Below, piece by piece: positions 1 to 9,596 of a DNA stretch of 64,000 bases. The position numbers and the translations under genes are program-made. The stretch is taken from assembly GCA_913048465.1 (NCBI GenBank), contig CAJWVO010000002.1:1-64000 (forward strand), given 5' to 3'. The notes below the pieces were generated by a model, which saw nothing but the letters and a program-made list of their open reading frames with translations, searched no databases and was not told the origin of the DNA. Each line of letters begins with the position of its first letter. Position 1 is the stretch's first letter. Source of the DNA: an uncultured Nitrosomonadales bacterium. GTDB lineage: Bacteria > Pseudomonadota > Gammaproteobacteria > Burkholderiales > Methylophilaceae.

Positions 1-106
1 TAAGAAACCAGCAGCTAAGAAAAAACCAGCAGCTAAGAAACCAGCAGCTAAGAAACCAGCAGCTAAGAAACCAGCAGCTAAGAAAAAACCAGCAGCTAAG
101 AAATAA
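1..106 (+). CDS. 3' end of a lysine/alanine/proline repeat protein (histone H1-like), partial
   Basis: Only the last 34 codons are in the window; the reading frame is fixed by the TAA stop at 104-106 and the unbroken repeat before it. The product ends in repeats of KKPAA, twice KKKPAA, then KK. Such highly basic Lys-Ala-Pro tails are known from betaproteobacterial histone H1-like and AlgP-like DNA-binding proteins, and a nucleoid-binding role is inferred from that. The N-terminal part lies outside the window, so the family cannot be confirmed; a ribosomal or polyhydroxyalkanoate-associated protein with a basic tail is also possible. A terminator follows directly. Confidence 0.6.
   Translation, partial: KKPAAKKKPAAKKPAAKKPAAKKPAAKKKPAAKK
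2..97 (+). repeat. Six in-frame tandem repeats of 15/18 bp
   Basis: Units read AAG AAA CCA GCA GCT; the second and sixth carry one extra AAA codon. All copies use identical codons, so the array is near-perfect at DNA level, which points to recent expansion by slippage or recombination rather than protein-level selection alone. The array probably continues to the left of the window. Confidence 0.9.
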
Positions 107-128
107 TCAAATAAAACATATCTCTATT

Positions 129-158
129 AAAAACCAGGCATTTGCTTGGTTTTTTTTT
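129..158 (+). terminator. Rho-independent terminator
   Basis: An AAACCAGGC arm and a GCTTGGTTT arm form a stem with one G-T wobble around a 4-base loop, followed by a run of T. It sits 22 bases after the stop of the repeat protein and ends that transcript. Confidence 0.85.
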
Positions 159-163
159 ATAAT
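158..163 (+). promoter_or_regulatory. Possible -10 box of yggS
   Basis: TATAAT begins in the T-run of the upstream terminator and ends 5 bases before the yggS ATG. No convincing -35 box or Shine-Dalgarno sequence is seen. If it is used, the mRNA would start at or next to the start codon. The match may be a by-product of the T-run. Confidence 0.35.
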
Positions 164-168
164 TACGT

Positions 169-840
169 ATGGATTTTAAAAACTATAGTCGCATAAGAGA
201 AGAAATACAGATTTTTGAAGAAAATCATAATAGAAAAATCAGCTTAATTGCTGTGAGTAAAAAACAATCGATTGAAAAAATTAACAAATTAATCGATTAT
301 GGCCACTTAGATTTTGGAGAAAATTATGTACAAGAGGGAGTGAATAAAATTAAAACTATTTCAAACTCTTCACTAATTTGGCACTTTATTGGCCCGATAC
401 AAAGCAATAAAACAAAGCTAATAACAGAACATTTTAATTGGGTTCATAGCATTGATCGCTTAAAAATATATGAAAGAATAAAAAAAGAGGCGAATAGTTT
501 AAGGAAAAAAATCAACTTTCTAATCCAAATTAATATAAGTAAAGAAAATACAAAAAGTGGTATAAACATCAATGATCTTGATGGAATTTTAAATGGTATT
601 GATCCAAGTGATGATTACCTATGTTTTAGAGGAATTATGGCTATTCCAAGCAATACCTCAAATATAAATCTCTTAGAAAAAGAATTTTCGCTTTTAAATA
701 AAGTTTATATTTCCTTGATAGAGCGTTTTCATACCGTTGACACATTATCTATGGGAATGTCTAATGATTATCATTTAGCAATGGATTATGGCTCGACAAT
801 GATAAGAGTTGGATCCAAAATTTTCGGAGAACGTATATGA
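169..840 (+). CDS. yggS: YggS/PLPBP family pyridoxal phosphate homeostasis protein
   Basis: This 223-residue protein binds pyridoxal 5'-phosphate and buffers the cellular vitamin B6 pool; no enzymatic reaction is established for the family. The PLP lysine is in AVSK (Lys31), followed by the hallmark FGENYVQE, HFIGPIQSNK and, near the C-terminus, MGMSNDY and GSTMIRVGSKIFG. It is a single-domain alanine-racemase-like barrel without the second domain of racemases, at the usual family length. It overlaps proC by 4 bases (ATGA), the widespread yggS-proC pairing. The ATG has no Shine-Dalgarno sequence, and a -10-like box lies just before it. Confidence 0.95.
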   Translation: MDFKNYSRIREEIQIFEENHNRKISLIAVSKKQSIEKINKLIDYGHLDFGENYVQEGVNKIKTISNSSLIWHFIGPIQSNKTKLITEHFNWVHSIDRLKIYERIKKEANSLRKKINFLIQINISKENTKSGININDLDGILNGIDPSDDYLCFRGIMAIPSNTSNINLLEKEFSLLNKVYISLIERFHTVDTLSMGMSNDYHLAMDYGSTMIRVGSKIFGERI

Positions 841-1634
841 CAAAAATAACATTTGTTGGATGTGGAAATATGGCGCAAGCTATGATTTCTGGTCTTCGTG
901 CGTCAAAACAAAAATTTCACATATACGTGATAGAAAAAAATAAAGAACTAAAAAATAAGATTCAACAAGAACTAAAAGTTGAAATTATCGATGATCTAGA
1001 TCATCTTCAAACCGATATTGTAATCTTATCTGTTAAGCCTAAAGATATAGCTGTGGCGTGTAAAAACCTTAATGTAAAAGAATCCGTTGTAATTAGTATC
1101 GCTGCAGGTATAGGACTAAACACAATAAAGAACCATCTTAACGGACACCAAAAGCTAGTTAGGGTTATGCCTAATTTAAATGCATTTCAGGGCAAAAGTA
1201 TTAACGCTATCTATTTCGATGGGCTCATTGAACCTGAGGATAGAAAAATTATTAACAGCATATTTTCTAGCATTGGTCATAATATTGTTTTTGATGATGA
1301 ATCAATGATCGATCAATCGACTGCTGTCTCGGGAAGTGGCCCGGCATATGTTTTTTACTTAATGCAGTCATTTATTGAAGCAGCGAATAAAATTGGCCTT
1401 CCACTAGAAGAATCTAAGAAGCTGGTTTATGAAACATTTGCAGGCGCTTGTGCTACTGCTAAAAAAAATCTTGATGATCTTGATAAGTTAATAGAAGATG
1501 TTTCATCTAAAGGCGGTACAACAGAGGCAGCAATAAAAACATTCGATGAGAGAAATTTAAAAGAAATCTTTAATCAAGCGGTAAAAAATGCACACAGCAG
1601 AGCGCTTGAAATAAACCAAGAAAATAAAAATTAA
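837..1634 (+). CDS. proC: Pyrroline-5-carboxylate reductase
   Basis: Last step of proline synthesis: reduces 1-pyrroline-5-carboxylate to L-proline with NAD(P)H in the cytosol. The Rossmann fold opens with VGCGNMAQAM at residues 7-16, and the family signature region VSGSGPAYVFYLMQ lies around residues 160-175, followed by the helical dimerisation domain with SSKGGTTEAA. Length (265 aa) is typical. The start overlaps the stop of yggS. The other proline genes, proA (34 kb) and proB (61 kb), are also in this window but in separate operons, so the whole glutamate-to-proline route is encoded here. Confidence 0.96.
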   Translation: MTKITFVGCGNMAQAMISGLRASKQKFHIYVIEKNKELKNKIQQELKVEIIDDLDHLQTDIVILSVKPKDIAVACKNLNVKESVVISIAAGIGLNTIKNHLNGHQKLVRVMPNLNAFQGKSINAIYFDGLIEPEDRKIINSIFSSIGHNIVFDDESMIDQSTAVSGSGPAYVFYLMQSFIEAANKIGLPLEESKKLVYETFAGACATAKKNLDDLDKLIEDVSSKGGTTEAAIKTFDERNLKEIFNQAVKNAHSRALEINQENKN

Positions 1635-1637
1635 TCA

Positions 1638-2732
1638 ATGAAAAAAAAGAACATTATTGTTGGTTTATCTGGAGGGGTTGATTCTGCAGTTACTGCACAT
1701 ATTCTAAAACAACAGGGACATAATGTACGCGGTTTGTTTATGAAAAACTGGGAAGAAGATGATGACGATGAGTATTGTTCTAGTAAGCAAGACTTAATTG
1801 ATGCCATAAGTGTTGCTGAGAAAATTGGTATCGACATTGAAATTGTTAATTTTGCAAAAGAATATAAAGAAAAAGTATTTAATCTTTTTATAGATGGTTT
1901 AAAAAAAGGCTTTACTCCCAACCCTGATATTCTGTGTAACTCAGAAATTAAATTCGAGGCTTTTTTAAATCATGCAATGCAACTTGGTGCTGATTATATT
2001 GCAACTGGGCATTATGCAGATGTTGCAGAAAAAGACGGTTTATTTTATCTTTTGAAAGGTATGGACTCTACAAAAGATCAAAGCTACTTTTTACATAAAC
2101 TTAATCAACAACAGTTATCCAAGTCAATTTTTCCTTTAGGAAAAATATTAAAATCGGATGTCAGAAAAATTGCTAAAGAGAATAATTTACACAACCATGA
2201 CAGGAAGGACTCAACAGGGATTTGTTTTATAGGAGAAAGGCCTTTTGCGGAATTTTTAAATCAATTTATACCAAAAAATCCAGGCGATATTGTCACAGTT
2301 GATGGAAAAAATATTGGAAAGCATAACGGTCTTACTTTTTACACTGTTGGACAAAGACAAGGTCTAGGAATTGGTGGAACATCCTCTGGAAGTGGTGAGC
2401 CGTGGTTTGTTGCCAAAAAAGATATGAAAGAAAATCAGTTAATTGTTGCTCAAGGAAAAAACCACCCAGCTTTATATCATGATGCATTAGAGGCTGAAGA
2501 AATTCACACCATCTCGAATTCGTTTCCAATACAACGTGTCATTGGTGCAAAAATTAGATACAGGCAGCCTGATGCCGCATGCCAAATAAATGAAATTAAT
2601 TCAGATGGATTGGTTTCCTTTTTTGGTCAAAAACAATGGGCTGTCACCCCAGGTCAATATATTGTTTTTTATGACAGCAATATTTGTCTTGGTGGCGCTG
2701 TGATTAAATCTGGATTTAATAGTTTTCAATAA
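1638..2732 (+). CDS. mnmA: tRNA-specific 2-thiouridylase MnmA
   Basis: Adds sulfur to U34 of tRNA-Lys, -Glu and -Gln, using ATP to adenylate the base and sulfur delivered by the TusE/IscS relay. The PP-loop SGGVDS is at residues 11-16; the two catalytic cysteines are Cys100 in NPDILCN and Cys196 in STGICFIGE, matching Cys102 and Cys199 of the E. coli enzyme. The C-terminal beta-barrel domain includes [17 protein letters not shown]. At 364 residues it is full length. It follows proC by 3 bases, so it is probably cotranscribed. The minus-strand ORF at 1631-1921 is its shadow. Confidence 0.96.
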   Translation: MKKKNIIVGLSGGVDSAVTAHILKQQGHNVRGLFMKNWEEDDDDEYCSSKQDLIDAISVAEKIGIDIEIVNFAKEYKEKVFNLFIDGLKKGFTPNPDILCNSEIKFEAFLNHAMQLGADYIATGHYADVAEKDGLFYLLKGMDSTKDQSYFLHKLNQQQLSKSIFPLGKILKSDVRKIAKENNLHNHDRKDSTGICFIGERPFAEFLNQFIPKNPGDIVTVDGKNIGKHNGLTFYTVGQRQGLGIGGTSSGSGEPWFVAKKDMKENQLIVAQGKNHPALYHDALEAEEIHTISNSFPIQRVIGAKIRYRQPDAACQINEINSDGLVSFFGQKQWAVTPGQYIVFYDSNICLGGAVIKSGFNSFQ

Positions 2733-2737
2733 TTTTT

Positions 2738-3601
2738 ATGAATATTTCTTTTAAAACATTACTTGAAAATGAAATTAATCGTAATATTCTTAATGCTTTG
2801 AATGAGGATATTGGCAAAGGTGACCTTACTTCCAAATTTATTGAAAAAAATTCCTTAAGTACAGCTAAAATTTTTTGTAATGAAAATGCCATTTTTTGCG
2901 GGAAAGTATGGCTTGATAAAATTGTTAAAAAGCAAAAAAATTCAAAAATAAAATGGCATGTGAAGGATGGTGACTTTATTCAAAAAGGTCATTGCATTTG
3001 TGAAATAAATGGATCTACTCGAGAAATTTTATCCATTGAAAGAGTGTGTCTTAATTTTATTCAAACTCTTTCTGGAACTGCAACGCTGACCAATCAATTT
3101 GTAAATATCATTAAAAAGACTGAATCACAAATTTACGACACCCGAAAAACTATACCCGGAATGAGGTTTTCACAAAAATATGCTGTAAAAGTTGGAGGCG
3201 GTGGAAATCAGAGACTGGGGCTTTTTGATGTGGCCCTTTTTAAAGAAAATCATTTTTCAGCAAATGGTACTTTTGAAACATTGCTAAACAAAATTAAAAC
3301 CAAAAATCTCACTAATTCAATTCAAATTGAGGTTGAAAACTTAAATCAACTAAAAACTGCCCTCAAATATTCTGTAAAAAATATACTTCTAGACAACTTC
3401 TCTAATTCAAACATTAAAAAAGCTATTGATATGGCAAACAAAAATACAATTCTTGAAGTTTCTGGAAATGTGACTCAAAAAACCGTACTAAAAATTGCTA
3501 AATTAGGTAAATTAAGAATATCAATTGGACCTTTGACAAAAAACATTCAAGCTATTGATTTTTCAATGTTAATTGAAGATAAAAAGTCACGTTCCACTTG
3601 A
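2738..3601 (+). CDS. nadC: Nicotinate-nucleotide pyrophosphorylase (quinolinate phosphoribosyltransferase)
   Basis: Converts quinolinate and PRPP to nicotinate mononucleotide in de novo NAD synthesis. Conserved blocks are visible: NEDIGKGDLTS near residue 22, LNFIQTLSGTATLT, and the active-site stretch DTRKTIPGMRFSQKYAVKVG followed by GGNQRLGLFDVALFKENH. C-terminal LLDNFS and ISIGPLTK fit the phosphoribosyl-binding barrel. The protein has 287 residues, the normal length. It lies 5 bases after mnmA and ends the yggS-proC-mnmA-nadC run. nadD, for the next step, is encoded at 35 kb; nadA and nadB are not in the window. Confidence 0.95.
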   Translation: MNISFKTLLENEINRNILNALNEDIGKGDLTSKFIEKNSLSTAKIFCNENAIFCGKVWLDKIVKKQKNSKIKWHVKDGDFIQKGHCICEINGSTREILSIERVCLNFIQTLSGTATLTNQFVNIIKKTESQIYDTRKTIPGMRFSQKYAVKVGGGGNQRLGLFDVALFKENHFSANGTFETLLNKIKTKNLTNSIQIEVENLNQLKTALKYSVKNILLDNFSNSNIKKAIDMANKNTILEVSGNVTQKTVLKIAKLGKLRISIGPLTKNIQAIDFSMLIEDKKSRST

Positions 3602-3638
3602 CCAAACCCATGCAAATAGGTTATTTTAGCGGTTTGGT
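3601..3638. repeat. Inverted repeat between nadC and ilvI
   Basis: ACCAAACC at 3601-3608 is repeated as GGTTTGGT at 3631-3638, an 8-bp perfect stem with a 22-base loop starting in the nadC stop codon. No T-run follows, so it is a poor intrinsic terminator. It may be an operator or leader structure for the ilv operon; no leader peptide rich in Ile/Leu/Val codons was found. Confidence 0.5.
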
Positions 3639-3651
3639 TTAAAAACATAAC

Positions 3652-5373
3652 ATGAGCGCAAAAAAGTTTACCGGAGCTGAAATTGTTATTCACTCCTTGC
3701 ATAAAGAAAACACAGAATTTGTCTTTGGTTATCCAGGTGGTGCGGTTCTAAATATTTACGACGCCATTTTCCAATTAAAAAAATTCAAACACGTACTAGT
3801 TCGTCACGAGCAAGCCGCTGTGCATGCGGCTGATGCTTATTCCAGATCGACTGGAAAGGTGGGTGTAGCTCTCGTCACATCTGGACCAGGTGCCACCAAT
3901 GCTGTAACAGGTATTGCCACAGCCCACATGGATTCAATTCCTATGGTTATCATTTCAGGTCAGGTTCCAACTCATGCGATTGGCCAAGATGCTTTTCAAG
4001 AATGTGACACTGTTGGAATCACAAGGCCCTGTGTCAAACACAATTTCTTAGTTAAAAAAATTGAAGACATTGCGCCAACAATTAAAAAAGCTTTTCACAT
4101 TGCCAGATCCGGAAGGCCTGGTCCGGTTGTAGTTGATATTCCTAAGGACATCACTGCTGAAGAATCCGTCTTTGAATATCCATCTGAAATTGAATTAAGA
4201 TCATATCACCCTGTTGAAAAAGGCCACCAAGGTCAAATTACTAAAGCACTCGAATTATTGATTTCATCAAAAAAACCGATGGTTTACACTGGCGGAGGAG
4301 TAGTTTTAGGAGATGCTTCTGAAGAATTAACCAAGCTTATTAAAAAATTAGGATTTCCAGTTACAAGTACTTTAATGGGATTGGGTGGGTTTCCTGCCAA
4401 TGAAAAACAATTCTTAGGCATGCTTGGTATGCATGGAACCTATGAAGCAAATATGGCCATGCAAGAGTGTGATGTATTAATTGCCATTGGCTCAAGATTT
4501 GATGATCGAGTTATTGGAAACCCAGACCATTTTTTATCAAAACCAAGAAAAATTATTCACATTGATATCGATCCAGCATCAATATCCAAAAGAGTTAAGA
4601 TTGATGTTCCAATCGTTGGTAATGTCAAAAGCGTTCTTAAGGATATGAACGAGATTTATTCAACATTAGAAAAAAACCATGATAAAAAGATCCAATCTGA
4701 TTGGATGAAAACGATTGATGAATGGAAAGCTAAAAAATCACTCTCTTACAAAAACAGTGATGAAGTTATTAAACCTCAGTATGTAGTGGAAGAGCTACAT
4801 AAGGTAACCAATGGTGATGCATTTATTACATCAGATGTAGGTCAACACCAAATGTGGGCTGCACAATACTATCCGTTCAACAAACCCCGCAGATGGCTTA
4901 ACTCAGGTGGTCTAGGAACAATGGGGGTTGGGCTTCCCTACGCCATGGGAGCACAATTAGCCCACCCTGAAGCTCAAGTTGCATGTATAACGGGTGAAGC
5001 ATCAATTCAAATGTGTATTCAAGAACTATCTACCTGCAAACAGTTTCATTTGCCAGTAAAAATTATTAATCTAAATAATAGATATATGGGGATGGTCAGA
5101 CAATGGCAGGAATTTTTCTATGGAAATCGTTATGCAGAATCATACATGGACGCCCTTCCTGATTTTGTAAAACTAGCCGAATCATACGGACACATTGGTT
5201 TACAAATCGAAAAGCCTTCAGAAGTCACTGATGCTCTGAAAGAAGCTTTTTCTGAAAAAAATAAAGAACGTTTGGTTTTTCTAGATTTCCTTACTGACCA
5301 GACTGAAAATGTTTACCCGATGGTGCCAAATGGCAAGGGATTGTCTCAGATGATCCTATCTGAGGACTTATAA
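3652..5373 (+). CDS. ilvI: Acetolactate synthase large (catalytic) subunit
   Basis: Thiamine-diphosphate enzyme that condenses two pyruvates to acetolactate, or pyruvate with 2-oxobutyrate, the first common step of valine, leucine and isoleucine synthesis. The catalytic glutamate is Glu53 in RHEQAAVHAA; FGYPGGAVLNIYDAI and GPGATNAVTG mark the N-terminal domain; the ThDP/Mg motif near residue 445 reads GEASIQM and ends at NLNN. The first motif residue pair is GE, where E. coli has GD. At 573 residues it matches the IlvI (AHAS III) size; ilvB is an alternative name. It shares one base with ilvH (TAATG). Confidence 0.95.
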   Translation: MSAKKFTGAEIVIHSLHKENTEFVFGYPGGAVLNIYDAIFQLKKFKHVLVRHEQAAVHAADAYSRSTGKVGVALVTSGPGATNAVTGIATAHMDSIPMVIISGQVPTHAIGQDAFQECDTVGITRPCVKHNFLVKKIEDIAPTIKKAFHIARSGRPGPVVVDIPKDITAEESVFEYPSEIELRSYHPVEKGHQGQITKALELLISSKKPMVYTGGGVVLGDASEELTKLIKKLGFPVTSTLMGLGGFPANEKQFLGMLGMHGTYEANMAMQECDVLIAIGSRFDDRVIGNPDHFLSKPRKIIHIDIDPASISKRVKIDVPIVGNVKSVLKDMNEIYSTLEKNHDKKIQSDWMKTIDEWKAKKSLSYKNSDEVIKPQYVVEELHKVTNGDAFITSDVGQHQMWAAQYYPFNKPRRWLNSGGLGTMGVGLPYAMGAQLAHPEAQVACITGEASIQMCIQELSTCKQFHLPVKIINLNNRYMGMVRQWQEFFYGNRYAESYMDALPDFVKLAESYGHIGLQIEKPSEVTDALKEAFSEKNKERLVFLDFLTDQTENVYPMVPNGKGLSQMILSEDL

Positions 5374-5864
5374 TGCGACATATCATTTCTTTACTGATGG
5401 AAAACGAAGCTGGTGCACTATCCAGAGTTGCCGGACTTTTCTCAGCTAGAGGCTATAATATCGAGTCTTTAACGGTAGCTCCCACTGAAGATTCTTCCTT
5501 ATCAAGAATGACTATTGTCACTTCGGGTTCCGATGAAATTATCGAACAAATAATTAAACAACTAAATAAATTAATTGATGTTGTCAAAGTTTTAGATTTA
5601 AATGACGGGAAACATATTGAAAGAGAATTAATGCTTGTAAAGGTCAAAGCAAGTCACCAATACCGTGAAGAAATGAAAAGAATTAGTGATATTTTCAGAG
5701 GGAGGATTATCGATGTCTCTGATAATACATTTACAATCGAAATTACTGGATCATCTACTAAATTAGATGCTTATCTTGATAGTTTAGACAAATCAGCAAT
5801 TGTTGAAACTGTTAGAACTGGAGCATCAGGAATTGGTAGAGGTGATAGAATACTGAAAATTTAA
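5373..5864 (+). CDS. ilvH: Acetolactate synthase small (regulatory) subunit
   Basis: Regulatory partner of IlvI, which activates the catalytic subunit and confers feedback inhibition by valine. The N-terminal ACT domain is visible in ISLLMENEAGALSRVAGLFS and GYNIESLTVAPTED; the second half has the usual ELMLVKVKA and ITGSSTKLDAY segments. The length of 163 residues equals the long IlvH form, not the short IlvN form, although many annotators call it ilvN. Its ATG overlaps the ilvI stop by one base, which implies coupled translation and equal supply of subunits. Confidence 0.95.
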   Translation: MRHIISLLMENEAGALSRVAGLFSARGYNIESLTVAPTEDSSLSRMTIVTSGSDEIIEQIIKQLNKLIDVVKVLDLNDGKHIERELMLVKVKASHQYREEMKRISDIFRGRIIDVSDNTFTIEITGSSTKLDAYLDSLDKSAIVETVRTGASGIGRGDRILKI

Positions 5865-5869
5865 TTTAG

Positions 5870-6894
<1,025 letters not shown>

Positions 6895-6895
<1 letters not shown>

Positions 6896-7533
6896 TGAAC
6901 AAAAATTATCCTATTCTTGCTCGTGAGGGTTGGCCTTTTGTTGCCCTCACAATTTTCTTATTTTTAATTTCAATTTATTCTATTAATTCAATAGCCATTT
7001 GGTTTACGGGAATACTTTGTTTATTCGTAATTCAATTTTTTAGAGATCCACAAAGAAAAATTGTTGCTGAATCGAACGAAGTTGTATCTGCAGCAGACGG
7101 GAGAGTGATTGCTATTGAAAAAACAAATGACCCCTATAATAAAAGAGCAGCGATAAAAGTTAGCGTGTTTATGAATGTTTTTAATGTACATTCGAATAAG
7201 GCTCCAATTTCAGGAAAAGTAATTAATAAAATTTACAAGCCTGGAAAATTTCTTAATGCTGCTCTTGATAAAGTATCAAGTGAAAATGAGCATTGTGCCA
7301 TTACAATCAAAACACCCAAAAATCAAATCATTACCTCTGTTCAAATAGCTGGATTAATTGCTCGAAGAATTTTATGTTATGCAAATGAAGGATCAGAATT
7401 AAAACAAGGTGATCGATATGGTTTTATTCGTTTTGGATCAAGAGTTGATCATTACATTCCAATAAACTCTAAAGTAAAAGTTAAGTTGGGACAAAAAGTA
7501 AAAAATTCTGTGGATATTCTTGCAGAAATTTAA
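6895..7533 (+). CDS. psd: Phosphatidylserine decarboxylase proenzyme (short form)
   Basis: Makes phosphatidylethanolamine from phosphatidylserine in the inner membrane. This is the short 212-residue type: one or two N-terminal membrane segments (residues 13-47), then the decarboxylase domain. The proenzyme cleaves itself to create a pyruvoyl group; the expected site is RFGSR with cleavage between Gly181 and Ser182, instead of the LGST of the long E. coli form. AADGRVI and NVFNVHSNKAP are conserved in the family. It shares a base with ilvC (TAATG); ilvC-psd adjacency is common in betaproteobacteria. pssA is not next to it here. It overlaps rppH tail to tail by 4 bases. Confidence 0.93.
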
Positions 7534-8009
7534 TTTTTAGTTTCAACAAATTGCCATAATTCATTTAAAGCAGCCGAATATACTTCTTTTTTAAAATCTA
7601 CTACATCCTGAAGAGGGTACCAGAAGTTTTCCCATTTCCAATCATCGAATTCAGGTGAGTCATGCAGGTTCAAATTAATTAAATCATCAGATCCAATAAA
7701 TTTTAGTAAAAACCAAATTTGTTTTTGTCCCTTATACCTTTCCTGCCAATAGGTTTTTATAAACCTCTCTGGAACGTCGTATTTTAACCAATCAGCAGAT
7801 CTTCCCAGTATCTCAAAACTATTTTTTTTCAGGCCAACTTCCTCATATACTTCACGATACATGGCTTGCTCTGGGGTCTCACCTTTCTGGATCCCCCCTT
7901 GAGGAAATTGCCAATTATCTTCATCAACCCTCTTGGCCCAGAGAATTTTATTATCTTTATTAATAATTACTGAAGCCACATTCGGCCTATATCCATCTTC
8001 ATCAATCAT
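7530..8009 (-). CDS. rppH: RNA pyrophosphohydrolase (Nudix)
   Basis: Removes pyrophosphate from 5'-triphosphorylated mRNA and so opens it to RNase E decay. The protein begins MIDEDGYRPNVASVII, typical of RppH/YgdP, and carries a full Nudix box from Gly38 to Leu60 (GX5EX7REVYEEVGL form) with catalytic glutamates 53, 56 and 57. The region RSADWLKYDVPERFI is also RppH-specific and argues against other Nudix enzymes. At 159 residues it is normal for the family. The gene is convergent with psd and divergent from the YVTN gene. Confidence 0.94.
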   Translation of the reverse strand: MIDEDGYRPNVASVIINKDNKILWAKRVDEDNWQFPQGGIQKGETPEQAMYREVYEEVGLKKNSFEILGRSADWLKYDVPERFIKTYWQERYKGQKQIWFLLKFIGSDDLINLNLHDSPEFDDWKWENFWYPLQDVVDFKKEVYSAALNELWQFVETKN

Positions 8010-8065
8010 TGTTAAACTTTAATTAAATGTAATTTTATTATCTAATTTTTTCATACTAATCGACA

Positions 8066-9001
8066 TTGATAAATAATTTTTTGAAAATTTTTATTCTTTT
8101 AATAACACTTATTATCTTTCAGGGCTGTCAACAACAGTCCTTTGCCATTATTACTAACCAAGGTGAGGATACGGTATCCATTGTTGATTTACAAAAATTA
8201 AATGTCATAAAAACAATACATACAAAGCCTGGGCCGTTAGCAGTTGAGATTCTCAAAAATAACTTAGCAATAATTTCTAATACAAAAAATGAATCCATGG
8301 AGTTAATAGATCTAGATAGCCTGAAGATTATTGATACAGTAGATTTGGGTTTTACGCCATTAGGAATTGTTTTTATTGAGGACAAAGATTTACTTTACAT
8401 ATCCTCATGGTATGAAAATAAGTTGTATTACTATGATACCAATACATGGAAAAGAATTGGTGTGATCCCAGTTGGTTTAACCCCATCTGGAATCATCTAT
8501 GACAAAAAAAGAGACCTGATTATTATCTCTAATAGAGATGAGAATTTATTAACAATTATTCAAGACAACAGAGTTGTTCAAACTGTTGAGGTTGGTGACC
8601 ACCCCTTTGGAATTTTCTTATCAGATAACTCTATATTCTCTGTGAATGTTTACTCCAACGATGTTTCAAAAATAGACTTAAATACTTTCGAATCATTTAA
8701 ATTTAATGTTGGGGATCATCCTTATAACATTATTTCTTCTGAAGGGTACCTTTTTGTAACAAACACTCAAGATGACTCTGTCAGTGTAATAAATAAAGCT
8801 GACTTTTCTATACAAAAAACACTCAGAACTGGTGAGGTTCCTGAAAATCTTGGCATTGATTCTTTAAACAATCAATTAATTGTTACAAATTGGGGGTCAA
8901 ATTCCATCAGCGTATTCGATTTAGATAGTCTAGAAATCATAAAGAATATTCCTACCGGAAAAGAAAGTCGCTCTTTTGGAAATTTTATTTGGACAAAATA
9001 A
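8066..9001 (+). CDS. YVTN-family seven-bladed beta-propeller lipoprotein
   Basis: The protein has an N-terminal membrane segment ending in QGC, a plausible but imperfect lipobox, so it is probably exported and anchored. Seven repeats of about 40 residues follow, each with a strand like AIITNQGEDTVSIVDL or LIVTNWGSNSISVFDL, the YVTN signature of a complete seven-bladed propeller. The specific function is unknown. Family members are often encoded beside PQQ alcohol dehydrogenase genes in methylotrophs, and the next gene here is MxaD-like, so a role in periplasmic methanol oxidation is inferred. The start is a TTG; a second TTG at 8081 would give a cleaner signal peptide (MKIFILLITL). Confidence 0.8.
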   Translation: MINNFLKIFILLITLIIFQGCQQQSFAIITNQGEDTVSIVDLQKLNVIKTIHTKPGPLAVEILKNNLAIISNTKNESMELIDLDSLKIIDTVDLGFTPLGIVFIEDKDLLYISSWYENKLYYYDTNTWKRIGVIPVGLTPSGIIYDKKRDLIIISNRDENLLTIIQDNRVVQTVEVGDHPFGIFLSDNSIFSVNVYSNDVSKIDLNTFESFKFNVGDHPYNIISSEGYLFVTNTQDDSVSVINKADFSIQKTLRTGEVPENLGIDSLNNQLIVTNWGSNSISVFDLDSLEIIKNIPTGKESRSFGNFIWTK

Positions 9002-9062
9002 TTAAAAGTAATCTGTAATATAGTAATATGGTGTTTGTTTTCAAAAATGTTAAGGATTATCA

Positions 9063-9584
9063 ATGAAGAAAATAGTATTACTTATCACATCACTTTTATT
9101 TGCATTCACTATCTTTGCTCATGGACCAACCCCACAAAAAGTTCAAAAATCTGTGAAAATTGCTGCTAGCCCAGATAAAGTTTGGGAGGTGGTTAAAGAT
9201 TTTGATAACGCAAATAAATGGCTTCCTTTCGTATCCGATATAAAAGTCGAAGTTAAAGGTGAAGATAAATTTAGAACTTTAACTTTGAAAGAAGGTGGTA
9301 AGGTCTTAGAAAGATTAAAAGGCATCGATGATGACTTAATGAAAATTAAGTTTGAAATTGTAGAAGGTGATGTGCCAGTTGCTGATTGTAATATGTATAT
9401 TACTGTTGCAAAAGGAGGAAATGATAAAGAGTCTGAGGTTCAGTGGACTGCAAGATTCTACAGGGTTTATAAACTAAATCCTCCTATCCCAGAAGGTCAA
9501 GATGATGAATCTGCTTTAAATGCAATGAACGCAGTGGTGGATGCAGCATTACCTGAATTGAAAAAATTTATTGAGTCAAAATAA
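9063..9584 (+). CDS. mxaD: MxaD-like periplasmic SRPBCC protein
   Basis: A 173-residue protein with a cleavable signal peptide (MKKIVLLITSLLFAFTIFA) followed by HGPTPQKVQKSVKIAASPDKVWEVV and one START/SRPBCC ligand-cavity domain. The HGPTPQKV start, DFDNANKWLPFV and the end of the domain resemble MxaD of methanol dehydrogenase clusters, reported to assist electron transfer between methanol dehydrogenase and cytochrome cL. The symbol rests on this resemblance. AAGGATT just upstream is a good ribosome-binding site. No methanol dehydrogenase gene (xoxF or mxaF) is in the window, so the partner must be encoded elsewhere. Confidence 0.72.
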   Translation: MKKIVLLITSLLFAFTIFAHGPTPQKVQKSVKIAASPDKVWEVVKDFDNANKWLPFVSDIKVEVKGEDKFRTLTLKEGGKVLERLKGIDDDLMKIKFEIVEGDVPVADCNMYITVAKGGNDKESEVQWTARFYRVYKLNPPIPEGQDDESALNAMNAVVDAALPELKKFIESK

Positions 9585-9596
9585 AGCTATTTAATA

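Noticed and set aside
1-97. CRISPR-like array
   Set aside because: Repeats are head-to-tail without spacers and are in frame as KKPAA codons.
1631-1921. 96-aa minus-strand ORF
   Set aside because: Antisense to the start of mnmA, whose motifs are clear.
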